46,584 nt of DNA, taken from NCBI GenBank assembly GCA_038253885.1, contig JBBSGP010000027.1, forward strand, positions 1 through 46,584, written 5' to 3'. Each line of letters starts with the position of its first letter. The stretch's first letter is position 1. Positions 8,239 to 16,389 of the stretch are shown here, piece after piece. The notes under the pieces are model-generated. The model saw only the letters and a program-made list of their open reading frames with translations, ran no database searches and was not told the DNA's origin. Source of the DNA: JALZAQ01 sp038253885 (GTDB taxonomy: Bacteria > Gemmatimonadota > Gemmatimonadetes > Gemmatimonadales > Gemmatimonadaceae). The position numbers and the translations under genes are program-made.

Positions 8239-8597
8239 TGCGCTCGATTCATAAGCCCAGATCGCGCTCCGAGAAGCGTCATCAGCGCCATCTGCGGGTG
8301 CGGAAGAAGGTCACCGGTTCGACCGAGCGCCCGCGTCTCGTGGTGTACCGCTCGATCAAGCACATCTACGCGCAGCTCGTGGATGACATCACCAACCGCA
8401 CCCTCATGACCATCTCCTCGAGCATCATCGAGGAGGGGAAGAAGGCAGAAAAGTCGGCCGAAGTCGGCCGGCGGATCGCGGCCAAGGCGAAAGAGGCGGG
8501 AATCTCCCGAGTCGTCTTTGACCGTGCGGGGTACCGATATCACGGCCGCGTGAAAGCAGTGGCCGATGGCGCCCGCGAGGGCGGGTTGGAGTTCTAA
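8238..8597 (+). CDS. rplR: 50S ribosomal protein L18 (uL18)
   Basis: L18 binds 5S rRNA together with L5. The 119-residue product contains RHLRVRKKVTGSTERPRLVV, the central KHIYAQLVDD and the C-terminal VVFDRAGYRYHGRVKAVADG. Length is normal. The ATG overlaps the rplF stop by one base (TAATG); the frame is open upstream only as a shadow of rplF. Confidence 0.97.
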   Translation: MRSIHKPRSRSEKRHQRHLRVRKKVTGSTERPRLVVYRSIKHIYAQLVDDITNRTLMTISSSIIEEGKKAEKSAEVGRRIAAKAKEAGISRVVFDRAGYRYHGRVKAVADGAREGGLEF

Positions 8598-8600
8598 CAG

Positions 8601-9452
8601 ATGACTGAGACTCAGAATCCGGAGCAGGGCGGCCAGGCGCCGCAGGGCGGCGGTGGCACGGGCGGTGGCACGGGCGGTGGCACGGGCGACGGCGGGGAGC
8701 GCAGCGGCTTCACGCGCGGCGGTGGCGCCAGCGCGCGCAGCGGCGGCGGTGCCCGAGGCGGCCGCGGGGGAAGTGGCCCCGGCGGCGGGCGCGGCCGCGG
8801 CGGACCCGGCGGAGGTGGTGGACGTGGCGGACCCGGCGGCGGACGCGGCGGGCCCGGTGGTGGTCGCGGCGGACCCGGCGGGCCCGGCGGACGCGATGGC
8901 GGCCGCGGAGGACGCGATGGCGGCCGCGGCGGCGACCGAGAAGGAAGCGATCTGGTCGAGAACGTGATCGCGATCAATCGCGTCGCCAAGGTCGTGAAGG
9001 GAGGCCGGCGCTTCTCCTTCAACGCGCTGGTGGCGGTCGGCGACGGGCAAGGGCGTGTCGGTGTCGCCACCGGCAAAGCGAATGAGGTGTCCGAAGCGGT
9101 ACGTAAGGCGGTGGACGCGGCCCGACGCAACCTGGTGCAGGTTCCGCTCACCGGCGGAACGATCCCTCACGAGGTCGTCGGGGAGCACGGTGCAGGTCGC
9201 GTTCTGATGAAGCCCGCCGCGCCCGGTGCGGGCGTGATCGCGGGTGGTGCAGTTCGCGCCGTGCTCGAGTGCGCCGGCGTCTCGGACATCCTGACCAAGA
9301 GTCTGGGCTCCACGAACCCGCACAACATGGTGAGGGCGGCGCTCGACGGTCTCGCGCAGCTGACGACCGTCGAGCAGATCGCTCGCGAGCGGGGAGTGGA
9401 GGTGTCGAGCCTCCCGTATCGCTCCCGCGCCAAGTCGAGGGAGACCGTCTGA
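8601..9452 (+). CDS. rpsE: 30S ribosomal protein S5 (uS5) with a Gly/Arg-rich N-terminal domain
   Basis: S5 sits at the mRNA entry channel and affects decoding accuracy. Residues ~117-283 are a complete bacterial S5, with the dsRBD-like part RVAKVVKGGRRFSFNALVAV and the C-terminal domain with GSTNPHNMVRAALDGL. The first ~116 residues are almost only Gly, Arg, Pro and Asp with many RGG and GGRGG units. Typical S5 is about 165 residues, so nearly all the excess is this domain. The frame runs unbroken through both parts, and ATG 8601 is 3 nt after rplR. Eukaryotic uS5 (RPS2) also has an RG-rich N-terminus, but similarity here is compositional and may be convergent. Confidence 0.95.
   Translation: MTETQNPEQGGQAPQGGGGTGGGTGGGTGDGGERSGFTRGGGASARSGGGARGGRGGSGPGGGRGRGGPGGGGGRGGPGGGRGGPGGGRGGPGGPGGRDGGRGGRDGGRGGDREGSDLVENVIAINRVAKVVKGGRRFSFNALVAVGDGQGRVGVATGKANEVSEAVRKAVDAARRNLVQVPLTGGTIPHEVVGEHGAGRVLMKPAAPGAGVIAGGAVRAVLECAGVSDILTKSLGSTNPHNMVRAALDGLAQLTTVEQIARERGVEVSSLPYRSRAKSRETV
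8641..8940 (+). repeat. G+C-rich degenerate tandem repeat inside rpsE
   Basis: This stretch is made of imperfect short repeats built on GGCGGACCCGGCGG- and GGACGCGGCGG-like units, giving Gly-Pro-Gly-Gly-Arg-Gly in the protein. Two adjacent copies of GACGCGATGGCGGCCGCGG lie near the 3' end. The repeat keeps frame, which suggests expansion by slippage under coding constraint. It is likely to be hard to sequence and variable in length between strains. Confidence 0.85.
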
Positions 9453-9706
9453 TGCCGCGCCGCTTCGTGTATCATGGAACTCGCGGCCCGACGACGACGG
9501 CCAAGGATCAGCCCGCGGGCAAGGGCAAGGTCCGCATCAAACAGGTCCGGAGCGAGATCGGCCACTCCTGGCGCATGCGCCGGACGCTCGAGGCCATCGG
9601 TCTCAAGCACCACCAGGACGAGGTGGTGAAACAGGATTCGGCATCGCTGCGCGGACAGCTCAAGCAGGTGCGTCACTTGATTCTCGTGACGGCCGTCGAG
9701 GAATAA
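9452..9706 (+). CDS. rpmD: 50S ribosomal protein L30 (uL30), N-terminally extended
   Basis: L30 is a small surface protein of the 50S subunit. The core starts at residue 26 with KVRIKQVRSEIGHSWRMRRT and continues LEAIGLKHHQDEVVKQDSAS; the C-terminal LKQVRHLILVTAVEE is as expected. The first 25 residues are extra relative to the ~60-residue family. The ATG shares its A with the rpsE stop (TGATG), which supports this start by translational coupling. Confidence 0.93.
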   Translation: MPRRFVYHGTRGPTTTAKDQPAGKGKVRIKQVRSEIGHSWRMRRTLEAIGLKHHQDEVVKQDSASLRGQLKQVRHLILVTAVEE

Positions 9707-9709
9707 GCA

Positions 9710-10177
9710 ATGGCGAACGTGGACAAGATCACGTTGGAGAACCTGGCGGCCGCTCCGGGATCGCACCGCGATCGCAAGCGCATCGGCCGCGGTCCCGGCT
9801 CCGGAAAGGGCAAGACGTCGGGGAAGGGACACAAGGGTATCAAGGCACGCGCGGGCCACCACGGTCCGGGAGGAGGCAAGCCGCGTTTCGAGGGCGGACA
9901 GATGCCGCTCACGCGGCGGCTCCCCAAGCGCGGCTTCACCAACCCGTTCCGGGTCGAGAACCAGATCGTGAGTCTCACCCAGATCGCCGAGCTGCCCGAG
10001 GGACAGGACGTCACGAATGAATCGCTCGCCGAGGCGGGGCTGATCCGGGCCGGAAAGGGGCCCGCGAAGCTGCTCGGCACGGGCGAGCTCACCCGCCCGG
10101 TCACCGTGCGCGGCGTCAGGATGAGCGCGTCGGTCCGGGACAAGATCGCGGCCGCCGGAGGCCGCATCGAGGACTAG
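9710..10177 (+). CDS. rplO: 50S ribosomal protein L15 (uL15)
   Basis: L15 is a late-assembly protein of the 50S subunit. The 155-residue product has the conserved N-terminal glycine/basic stretch RKRIGRGPGSGKGKTSGKGH, GFEGGQMPL-like FEGGQMPLTRRLPKRGF and a C-terminal domain. Length is normal. It lies 3 nt after rpmD and 1 nt before secY, the usual order. Confidence 0.97.
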   Translation: MANVDKITLENLAAAPGSHRDRKRIGRGPGSGKGKTSGKGHKGIKARAGHHGPGGGKPRFEGGQMPLTRRLPKRGFTNPFRVENQIVSLTQIAELPEGQDVTNESLAEAGLIRAGKGPAKLLGTGELTRPVTVRGVRMSASVRDKIAAAGGRIED

Positions 10178-10178
10178 G

Positions 10179-11507
10179 ATGGCCCAATCCAATCCCGCCG
10201 CCGCGGTCTCGAATCTCTTTCGGACCCCGGAGCTGAAGTCGAAGATCGGCTTCACCCTGCTCTGCTTGCTCGTGTACAGGATCGGAGCGCATATCACGGC
10301 TCCGGGAATCGACGTCAGCGCCCTCGTCGATTTCTTCAACCGGCAGGGCGGCGGCGGCCTGCTGGGACTCTATAACCTCTTCGTGGGCGGCGGGCTGTCC
10401 CGCGCGACCGTGTTCGCGCTCGGGATCATGCCCTACATCTCGGCCAGCATCGTCGTGCAGCTGGCGGGCGCGGTTGTGCCGACGATCGAGAAGCTCCAGA
10501 AGGAGGAGGAAGGCCGGAAGAGGGTCACGCAGTGGACGCGTTACCTCACCGTCGTCATCGCCGCCGTGCAGGCATACGGCTTCGCGCTCTTCATCGAGAG
10601 CTTCCCGGGGGCCGTTCGCAACCCCGGAATGACGTTCACGATCGAGATGACGCTGTTCCTCATCACCGGCGCGATCTTCATCATGTGGCTCGGCGAGCAG
10701 ATCACCGAGCGCGGCGTCGGCAACGGGGCGAGCCTGTTGATCTTCTTCTCGATCGTGGAGAGAATCTGGCCCGGCATCGGCGAAACGTGGGGCTACCTGA
10801 ACACCCACGTGATCTCGGTCGGAGGGCTTCTCGTCCTGGCCGTGATGATGGTCGCGGTGGTCGCGGCCACGATCGCGGTGACGGTCGCGGCGCGGAAGGT
10901 CCAGATCCAGATCCCACAGCGCACGATGGCCCGGGGGCGGCAGCGCGAGGCGGCCAAGAACTTCATCCCGCTCCGACTGAACTCCGCCAACGTGATGCCG
11001 ATCATCTTCGCCCAGTCGGTGATCGTCGTTCCGGGCACGATCGCGCAGTTCACCGGGGCGAGCTGGCTGGCGCCGGTGGCGGAGTATCTCCAGCCGGGCA
11101 CCTGGCTCTACTATCTCTTGTCCGCCGGTCTGATCCTCTTCTTCACGTATTTCTACACGTCGATCATCTTCAACCCGATCGACATCGCCGAGAACCTGAA
11201 GAAACAGGGCGGCTTCATTCCAGGAATCAAGCCCGGGGCGAAGACAGCCGAGTACATCGATCGGGTCGTCACCCGCATCACTCTCCCCGGCGCGATCTTT
11301 CTCACGATCATCGCGCTATTGCCCGTCTGGATCTCCGGCCTGTTCAACGTCCCGTTCCGATTCGGCGGGACATCGCTCCTGATTGTCGTCGGCGTGGGGC
11401 TCGACACCATCCAACAGCTCCAGCAGCACCTGCTCCTGCGCAAGTACGATGGCTTCATGAAGAAGGGACGCGTGCGGTTCCGCGGCCGGCAGGCGACGGG
11501 GTACTGA
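10179..11507 (+). CDS. secY: Preprotein translocase channel subunit SecY
   Basis: SecY forms the protein-conducting channel in the inner membrane with SecE and SecG. The 442-residue product has about ten hydrophobic segments and the family stretches LGIMPYISASIVVQLAGAVV, ERGVGNGASLLIFFSI and ADNLKKQGG-like AENLKKQGGFIPGIKPG. The C-terminal cytoplasmic end (RKYDGFMKKGRVRFRGRQ) is basic. Length and topology are normal. It is the usual non-ribosomal member of the spc operon, one base after rplO. Confidence 0.97.
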   Translation: MAQSNPAAAVSNLFRTPELKSKIGFTLLCLLVYRIGAHITAPGIDVSALVDFFNRQGGGGLLGLYNLFVGGGLSRATVFALGIMPYISASIVVQLAGAVVPTIEKLQKEEEGRKRVTQWTRYLTVVIAAVQAYGFALFIESFPGAVRNPGMTFTIEMTLFLITGAIFIMWLGEQITERGVGNGASLLIFFSIVERIWPGIGETWGYLNTHVISVGGLLVLAVMMVAVVAATIAVTVAARKVQIQIPQRTMARGRQREAAKNFIPLRLNSANVMPIIFAQSVIVVPGTIAQFTGASWLAPVAEYLQPGTWLYYLLSAGLILFFTYFYTSIIFNPIDIAENLKKQGGFIPGIKPGAKTAEYIDRVVTRITLPGAIFLTIIALLPVWISGLFNVPFRFGGTSLLIVVGVGLDTIQQLQQHLLLRKYDGFMKKGRVRFRGRQATGY

Positions 11508-11527
11508 CGAGCAGGGAGGTCGAGGCC

Positions 11528-12166
11528 ATGAACATCGTTCTGCTCGGACCGCCCGGCGCAGGAAAGGGCACGCAGGCCGAGCCGGTGTCGGCGCGGCTCG
11601 GCCTCCGGAAGCTGGCGACCGGCGATGTGTTGCGGACTGCGCTCAGAGACGGCACCGAGCAGGGAAAGCGAGCCAAGAGCTTCATGGAGCGAGGCGACCT
11701 CGTGCCGGATGCGGTGATCCTCGGGATCCTCAAGGAGGCGATGGCCGAGCCGGCATCCGCGGCCGGTGTGGTGCTCGACGGCGCGGTGCGCACCGTCCCC
11801 CAGGCCGACGGGCTCGCGGCGGTAATGGCCGAGCTGGGGCGTCGCGTGGACGCAGTGCTCATGTTCGACGTGCCCGACGAGGAGCTCGTGCAGCGCCTGA
11901 GCAGCCGAACGGTGTGCGATGTCTGCCAGACGCCGTACTCTGGCCGCGCCCCGGGGACGCCGTGCGACCGGAAGGACGGCGGGAAGCTCGTGCGGCGCGC
12001 CGACGATGAGCCGGAGGCGATCCGCCGGCGACTGCACGTCTACCGCGAGCAGACGGCTCCGGTGCTCGACTGGTACAGAAAGAATGGCGCTCGGGTGGTT
12101 GCCATCGACGCGGTCGGTCCGAAGGAGGACATCACCGAGCGCGTTCTCCGCGAGCTCGCATCATGA
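11528..12166 (+). CDS. adk: Adenylate kinase with an altered NMP-binding signature
   Basis: Adenylate kinase interconverts ATP + AMP and 2 ADP. The 212-residue product starts MNIVLLGPPGAGKGTQ (P-loop at residues 7-14), followed by TGDVLR and LVPDAVI. The LID carries Cys130, Cys133 and Cys146 with Asp150, consistent with a zinc-type LID. The signature normally read LDGFPRT is LDGAVRT here (residues 83-89): Arg is kept but Phe-Pro is Ala-Val. ATG 11528 is preceded by CAGGGAGG (11512-11519). It overlaps map by 4 nt (ATGA). Confidence 0.95.
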   Translation: MNIVLLGPPGAGKGTQAEPVSARLGLRKLATGDVLRTALRDGTEQGKRAKSFMERGDLVPDAVILGILKEAMAEPASAAGVVLDGAVRTVPQADGLAAVMAELGRRVDAVLMFDVPDEELVQRLSSRTVCDVCQTPYSGRAPGTPCDRKDGGKLVRRADDEPEAIRRRLHVYREQTAPVLDWYRKNGARVVAIDAVGPKEDITERVLRELAS

Positions 12167-12936
12167 TCCAGCTCAAGTCCGCGCGCGAGATCGAGGCGAT
12201 GGCGGAGGGCGGCGCCATCACGGGCAACACCATCGCGATGCTCGTGGACACGGCGAAGCCCGGCATGAGTACGGCCCAGCTGGATCGCCTCGCCGAGGAG
12301 TTCATCCGCAGCCATCCGGGGGCAACGCCGGCTTTCAAGGGACTCTACGGATTTCCGGGAACGCTCTGTACCTCGATCAACGAGGAGATCGTCCACGGAA
12401 TCCCCTCCAGCAAGCGTCTGCTCGAGGAAGGCGACATTCTCTCCATCGACGTCGGCGTCGGGTACGAGGGATTCTTCACCGATTCGGCGGCCACGGTGGC
12501 GCTTCCACCCGTGCCAGATGAGTCGCGCTCGCTGCTCGAGGTGACGAAGCGAGCCCTCGAGGCCGGGATCGAAGCCGCCCAGCCGGGCAATCACGTCGGC
12601 GACATCGGGGCGGCGGTGCAGCAGGTCGTGGAGCGCGCCGGCTTCAGCATCGTCCGCGACCTCGTCGGGCACGGCATCGGTGTCGAATTCCACGAGGACC
12701 CGCAGATCCCCAACTACGGTAAGCCGAAGCGGGGAGCTCCTCTCAGGCCCGGACTCACGATCGCGATCGAGCCCATGGTCAACGTCGGGTCTCCGAAGAC
12801 GCGCACGATGCCGGACCGCTGGACGATCGTGACCGCCGATGGGTCCCGCTCAGCACACTTCGAGCATACGATCGCGATCACCGAGCAGGGACCCCGCATT
12901 CTCACCCGCGCCGCGCGGGTGGCTCACGTAGCGTAG
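12163..12936 (+). CDS. map: Type I methionine aminopeptidase
   Basis: This enzyme removes the initiator methionine from nascent proteins. The 257-residue product is a complete pita-bread fold without N-terminal zinc finger. The five metal ligands are visible at Asp96, Asp107, His170, Glu203 and Glu234, and His79 matches the substrate-binding histidine. The start overlaps adk. It is the last gene of the superoperon here: it ends 16 nt before the end of a gene on the other strand, so infA, rpmJ and the alpha operon do not follow. Confidence 0.96.
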   Translation: MIQLKSAREIEAMAEGGAITGNTIAMLVDTAKPGMSTAQLDRLAEEFIRSHPGATPAFKGLYGFPGTLCTSINEEIVHGIPSSKRLLEEGDILSIDVGVGYEGFFTDSAATVALPPVPDESRSLLEVTKRALEAGIEAAQPGNHVGDIGAAVQQVVERAGFSIVRDLVGHGIGVEFHEDPQIPNYGKPKRGAPLRPGLTIAIEPMVNVGSPKTRTMPDRWTIVTADGSRSAHFEHTIAITEQGPRILTRAARVAHVA

Positions 12937-12952
12937 GCCCCTGGCGGACGCG

Positions 12953-14470
12953 TCAGAGCGCCGCGTCGACCAGGGCGGTGACGGCGCGCGCAATCTCGCC
13001 GCATCGTGCCACCAGCTGCTGAGCTTCGCGCACGATCGTCGCGCCGGCGGACGGATCGGGGAGGGCGGCAACGTTGATCCTCACATTGTAGGCCGCGCCG
13101 CGGCAGGCCGCCTCGGCGAGAAGCGCGGAGACGCCGGCATCGCTCAGCGCGTTGCTGTTCCCTCGTCTCGCGGCGATCGCCGCGATCTCCGTCACCTCGG
13201 TGCAAGCCCGGGCCGTTTCCAGCGGCACCTCCGACGCGCCGATCAGAGCCGCGGTGATCGCCTCCTCCCGCGCCGCCGCCGCCGCGCCTGGCTCCTTGGG
13301 CAGCTTGTAGGCAGCCGAGACCGCCTGGTACGCGCGCGAGTCGCGGTCGGCCAGTGCGGAGAGGAAGAGAACGAGGCGGGACGCACGGTCCGCCAGCTGC
13401 TTCATCTCCTCCTCGACGGCGGCGTATTTCTTCCGCCCGATGGTGAGCCCGGCGACCATCTGGCCCAGTGCCGCGGCGAGCGCGCCGGCGTGCGCCACCA
13501 CGCTGCCTCCGCCCGGAGTCGGCGCGTTCGACGCCACCGAGGCCACGTAGCCGCTGAGGGAGGCTCCGCCCTGCTGAGCCGCGCGGAGCCGGCGCTCGAG
13601 TACCTGCTCGGGAGTGAACTTCGCGAGCTGAAGGTAGTGAGCCGCGGCGTCGAAGAGCACGCGCTCCGGCACGAGGCCCACGATCTCACTCCAGGTCGTG
13701 GCCACACCATCCGCGTCGGCCTCTCGCCTCACCAGCTCGAAGGCGCGGTGCATCGGCGTGCGCTCCACGTCCACGAGATTCATCGAGACCTGGGCCTGGC
13801 CGTCCACCGCGAGGCCGAGTCCCTTGACGAAGCGTAATCCCCCGGAGGAGCCGCGCACCGCTCTGGCCACGCGCTTGGCCGTCTCGAGGTGCGACGCATC
13901 GCCCAGATAGACATTGTACGCGACCAGGAAAGGCCGGGCCCCGATGGCGACTGCGCCGGCCGTCGGATGCACGCGGGCTTCGCCAAAGTCCGGGAATCGC
14001 TCGGCGACTCGCCCGATCTCGTCGCGGATCCCCTCGAACTCACCGCGGCGAACGTCCGCCAGATTTTCCCTCTGCGGGCGCGTGGCGGCGCGCTCGTACA
14101 GGTAGACGGGAATCGACAGCTCGCGCGCGACTCGTGCCCCGAGCTCCCGCGCCAATGCGATGCATTCGTCCATCGTCGTGTCGCCGAGCGGGATCAAGGG
14201 CACGACATCGGCCGCGCCCATGCGCGGATGCTCGCCGCGGTGCTGCGTCAGGTCGATGAGGTCACTCGCCGTGCGGATCCCGGCGAACGCCGCGTCCACG
14301 ACCCGGTCGGTGGGGGCCGCGAACGTGATCACGGACCTGTTGTGCGATGAATCGGATGATACATCGAGGAGGATCACCCCGTCGACGGCGGCGATCGCAT
14401 CCCGGATCGCCTGCACGACGTCGGCACGCCGCCCCTCGGAGAAGTTCGGAACGCACTCCACCAGCTTCAT
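12953..14470 (-). CDS. ftcD: Glutamate formimidoyltransferase / formimidoyltetrahydrofolate cyclodeaminase fusion
   Basis: The bifunctional enzyme transfers the formimino group of formiminoglutamate (from histidine breakdown) to tetrahydrofolate, then releases ammonia to give methenyl-THF. The 505-residue product starts MKLVECVPNFSEGRR; His81 in EHPRMGAADVVPLIP matches the catalytic His of the transferase. The cyclodeaminase domain starts near residue 330 with SVASNAPTPGGGSVVAHAGA. The open frame continues upstream, but ATG 14470 gives the family N-terminus and overlaps suhB by 4 nt. No other hut gene is nearby, so it may act in folate one-carbon supply or with unlinked hut genes. Confidence 0.94.
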   Translation of the reverse strand: MKLVECVPNFSEGRRADVVQAIRDAIAAVDGVILLDVSSDSSHNRSVITFAAPTDRVVDAAFAGIRTASDLIDLTQHRGEHPRMGAADVVPLIPLGDTTMDECIALARELGARVARELSIPVYLYERAATRPQRENLADVRRGEFEGIRDEIGRVAERFPDFGEARVHPTAGAVAIGARPFLVAYNVYLGDASHLETAKRVARAVRGSSGGLRFVKGLGLAVDGQAQVSMNLVDVERTPMHRAFELVRREADADGVATTWSEIVGLVPERVLFDAAAHYLQLAKFTPEQVLERRLRAAQQGGASLSGYVASVASNAPTPGGGSVVAHAGALAAALGQMVAGLTIGRKKYAAVEEEMKQLADRASRLVLFLSALADRDSRAYQAVSAAYKLPKEPGAAAAAREEAITAALIGASEVPLETARACTEVTEIAAIAARRGNSNALSDAGVSALLAEAACRGAAYNVRINVAALPDPSAGATIVREAQQLVARCGEIARAVTALVDAAL

Positions 14471-15309
14471 GGAAGAGTTGTCTCGGTGGCGGTGGCGAGC
14501 ACCTCGAGTAGCCACCGGTGCATGACCGAACTGCCGGCCACGATCGCCGTCCCCGAGGCAAAGCCCGGGGCGCGGCCACAGAGGTCGGTAGCTACTCCGC
14601 CGGCCTCGTTGATGATGAGCATGCCGGCAGCGTAATCCCAGGGCGCGAGCACGAGCTCCCAGAACGCCTCGAATCGGCCGCACGCCACGTCGCACAGATC
14701 GAGCGCCGCTGAGCCGGCGCGCCGAACGCCCGCGGTCTGCCGCGTGACGGCTGAGAGCTGCGTCAGATAGCCCTCGAGCAGCTCGAGGTTCTTGAAGGGG
14801 AAGCCCGTACCGATGAGACTGCGCGCCGGCTCGGTGATCGAGGAGACGCGAATCGGATGACCGTTGCGGTACGCTCCACCGCCGGAACCGGCGGTGAAGA
14901 TCTCGCCCGTGGCCGCATTGAGCACGACACCCGCGCGAAGATCGTCATCCACGAGTGCCGCGATCGAGACCGAATACTCCGGATAGCCGTGGAGAAAATT
15001 CGTCGTGCCGTCCAGCGGGTCCACGATGAACGTGGTCCCTGCACCGGTCCCGGCGCCGGGCGAGAGCTCTTCACCCAGGACGTCCGCATCGGGGAAGCGC
15101 ACGCCGAGCTGCTCACGGATGATCGCTTCGGCGCCGAGATCCACTTCGCTGACAAAGTCGGCAGTCGCCTTGTTCGTCCAGGTGAGAGCTGCGAGATCGC
15201 CAGCGTGCGTGGCGATGTAGCGGGATGCCGTCTGCGCTGCTGCGACCATCGCATCGAGGTCGGCCGCCGCGCGCGCGCCGGAAAAGTGGTCGGATGCTTG
15301 CACCCCCAT
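14467..15309 (-). CDS. suhB: Inositol monophosphatase family protein
   Basis: The family hydrolyses inositol-1-phosphate and related sugar or nucleotide phosphates in a Mg-dependent reaction; SuhB also acts in rRNA antitermination in E. coli. The 280-residue product has the metal site at Glu80 and at Asp97/Asp100 in IVDPLDGTTNFLHG, and the second motif LAPWDYAAGMLIINEAGG. The ATG at 15309 has a good AGGAG (15317-15321 on the minus strand) upstream, so it was preferred over Met21. It forms a two-gene unit with ftcD and is divergent from trpS. The exact substrate cannot be told from sequence. Confidence 0.9.
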   Translation of the reverse strand: MGVQASDHFSGARAAADLDAMVAAAQTASRYIATHAGDLAALTWTNKATADFVSEVDLGAEAIIREQLGVRFPDADVLGEELSPGAGTGAGTTFIVDPLDGTTNFLHGYPEYSVSIAALVDDDLRAGVVLNAATGEIFTAGSGGGAYRNGHPIRVSSITEPARSLIGTGFPFKNLELLEGYLTQLSAVTRQTAGVRRAGSAALDLCDVACGRFEAFWELVLAPWDYAAGMLIINEAGGVATDLCGRAPGFASGTAIVAGSSVMHRWLLEVLATATETTLP

Positions 15310-15326
15310 TCCTTCGCTCCTAGCTT
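15298..15326 (+). promoter_or_regulatory. Sigma70-type promoter for trpS, predicted leaderless
   Basis: TTGCAC at 15298-15303 and TAGCTT at 15321-15326 are separated by exactly 17 nt. The expected transcription start, about 7 nt after the -10 box, falls on the A of the trpS ATG at 15333. No Shine-Dalgarno sequence is present before that ATG. The promoter overlaps the first codons of suhB on the other strand. The boxes are seen; activity and leaderless translation are inferred. Confidence 0.6.
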
Positions 15327-15332
15327 GCCGCG

Positions 15333-16313
15333 ATGCCCCGAGTCTTCAGCGGTATCCAGCCGTCCGGCGAGCTGCACATCGGAAATTATCTCGGCGCGGT
15401 CAGGAACTGGGTACAGCTGCAGCAGCAGTATGAGTGCATCTTCTCGATCGTCGATTACCACGCCATCACGGTCCCGTTCGAGCCCGAAAACCTGCGTCGC
15501 CGGACTCGCGAGATGGCTCTCTCGCTCCTCGCGGCCGGACTCGATCCGGACCGATGCACGCTGTTCGTGCAGTCGATGGTGCCCGAACATACCGAGTTGG
15601 CCTGGATATTCAACACCGTCACACCTCTCGGTGAGCTCGAGCGGCAGACGCAGTTCAAGGAGAAGGCGCACCGGCAGGAGAGCGTGCTGGCGGGCATTCT
15701 CAACTATCCCGTGCTTCAGGCCGCGGACATTCTGCTCTATCGGGCCGACATGGTGCCGGTGGGCGACGATCAGATCCAGCATCTCGAGCTGAGCCGCGAG
15801 ATCGCGCGCCGATGGAACGCCCGCTTCGCCGCCGATGACCCTTTTTTCCCCGAGCCTCGTCCGCTCCTCACGACGGCTCGTCGGATCATGGGACTCGACG
15901 GGCAGGCGAAGATGTCGAAATCGATGGGCAACACCATCGGCCTCCTGGAGTCGCGTGACGAGATGTGGGCGAAGCTCCGGCCGGCGGTCACGGATCCGGC
16001 TCGCATCCGCCGCACCGACCCCGGCACGCCCGAAGTGTGCAACATCTTTCACCTGCATCGGGCATTCAGCGACGAGCCAACGGTGCAGAACGTCGCGCTG
16101 CAGTGCAGCACGGCCGGGTGGGGATGCATCGATTGTAAGCAGGTTTTGTTGCAGTCGATGGAGGCCGAGCTCGCTCCGATCCGTGAGCGGGCGGCCGAGC
16201 TCCGCGGCCACCCGGAGCGCGTGAGTGCGATTCTCCACGCGGGAGCGGAGCACTGCCGCGCTCTGGCGCGCGAGACCCTCGCTCAGGTGAAGGAGCGGAT
16301 GGGCCTGGCGTGA
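15333..16313 (+). CDS. trpS: Tryptophanyl-tRNA synthetase
   Basis: This class I synthetase charges tRNA-Trp. The 326-residue product begins MPRVFSGIQPSGELHIGNYL, with the HIGN signature at residues 15-18 and KMSKS at 193-197. Other family stretches are YPVLQAADILLY and VGDDQIQHLELSREIA. The length is typical of bacterial TrpRS. No Shine-Dalgarno is visible and a promoter lies directly upstream, so translation may be leaderless. Confidence 0.97.
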   Translation: MPRVFSGIQPSGELHIGNYLGAVRNWVQLQQQYECIFSIVDYHAITVPFEPENLRRRTREMALSLLAAGLDPDRCTLFVQSMVPEHTELAWIFNTVTPLGELERQTQFKEKAHRQESVLAGILNYPVLQAADILLYRADMVPVGDDQIQHLELSREIARRWNARFAADDPFFPEPRPLLTTARRIMGLDGQAKMSKSMGNTIGLLESRDEMWAKLRPAVTDPARIRRTDPGTPEVCNIFHLHRAFSDEPTVQNVALQCSTAGWGCIDCKQVLLQSMEAELAPIRERAAELRGHPERVSAILHAGAEHCRALARETLAQVKERMGLA

Positions 16314-16389
16314 TGTCGACGCGCCACGCTGTCCCGACCCTCCTGCATGCCTCTTGCATTCGCCGTCGCCATCCCGAACGGAGTGAACG

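Noticed and set aside
14471..14695. Upstream extension of ftcD to the end of its open frame
   Set aside because: The extra residues are a shadow of suhB and do not resemble the transferase N-terminus; MKLVECVPNFSEG is the family start.
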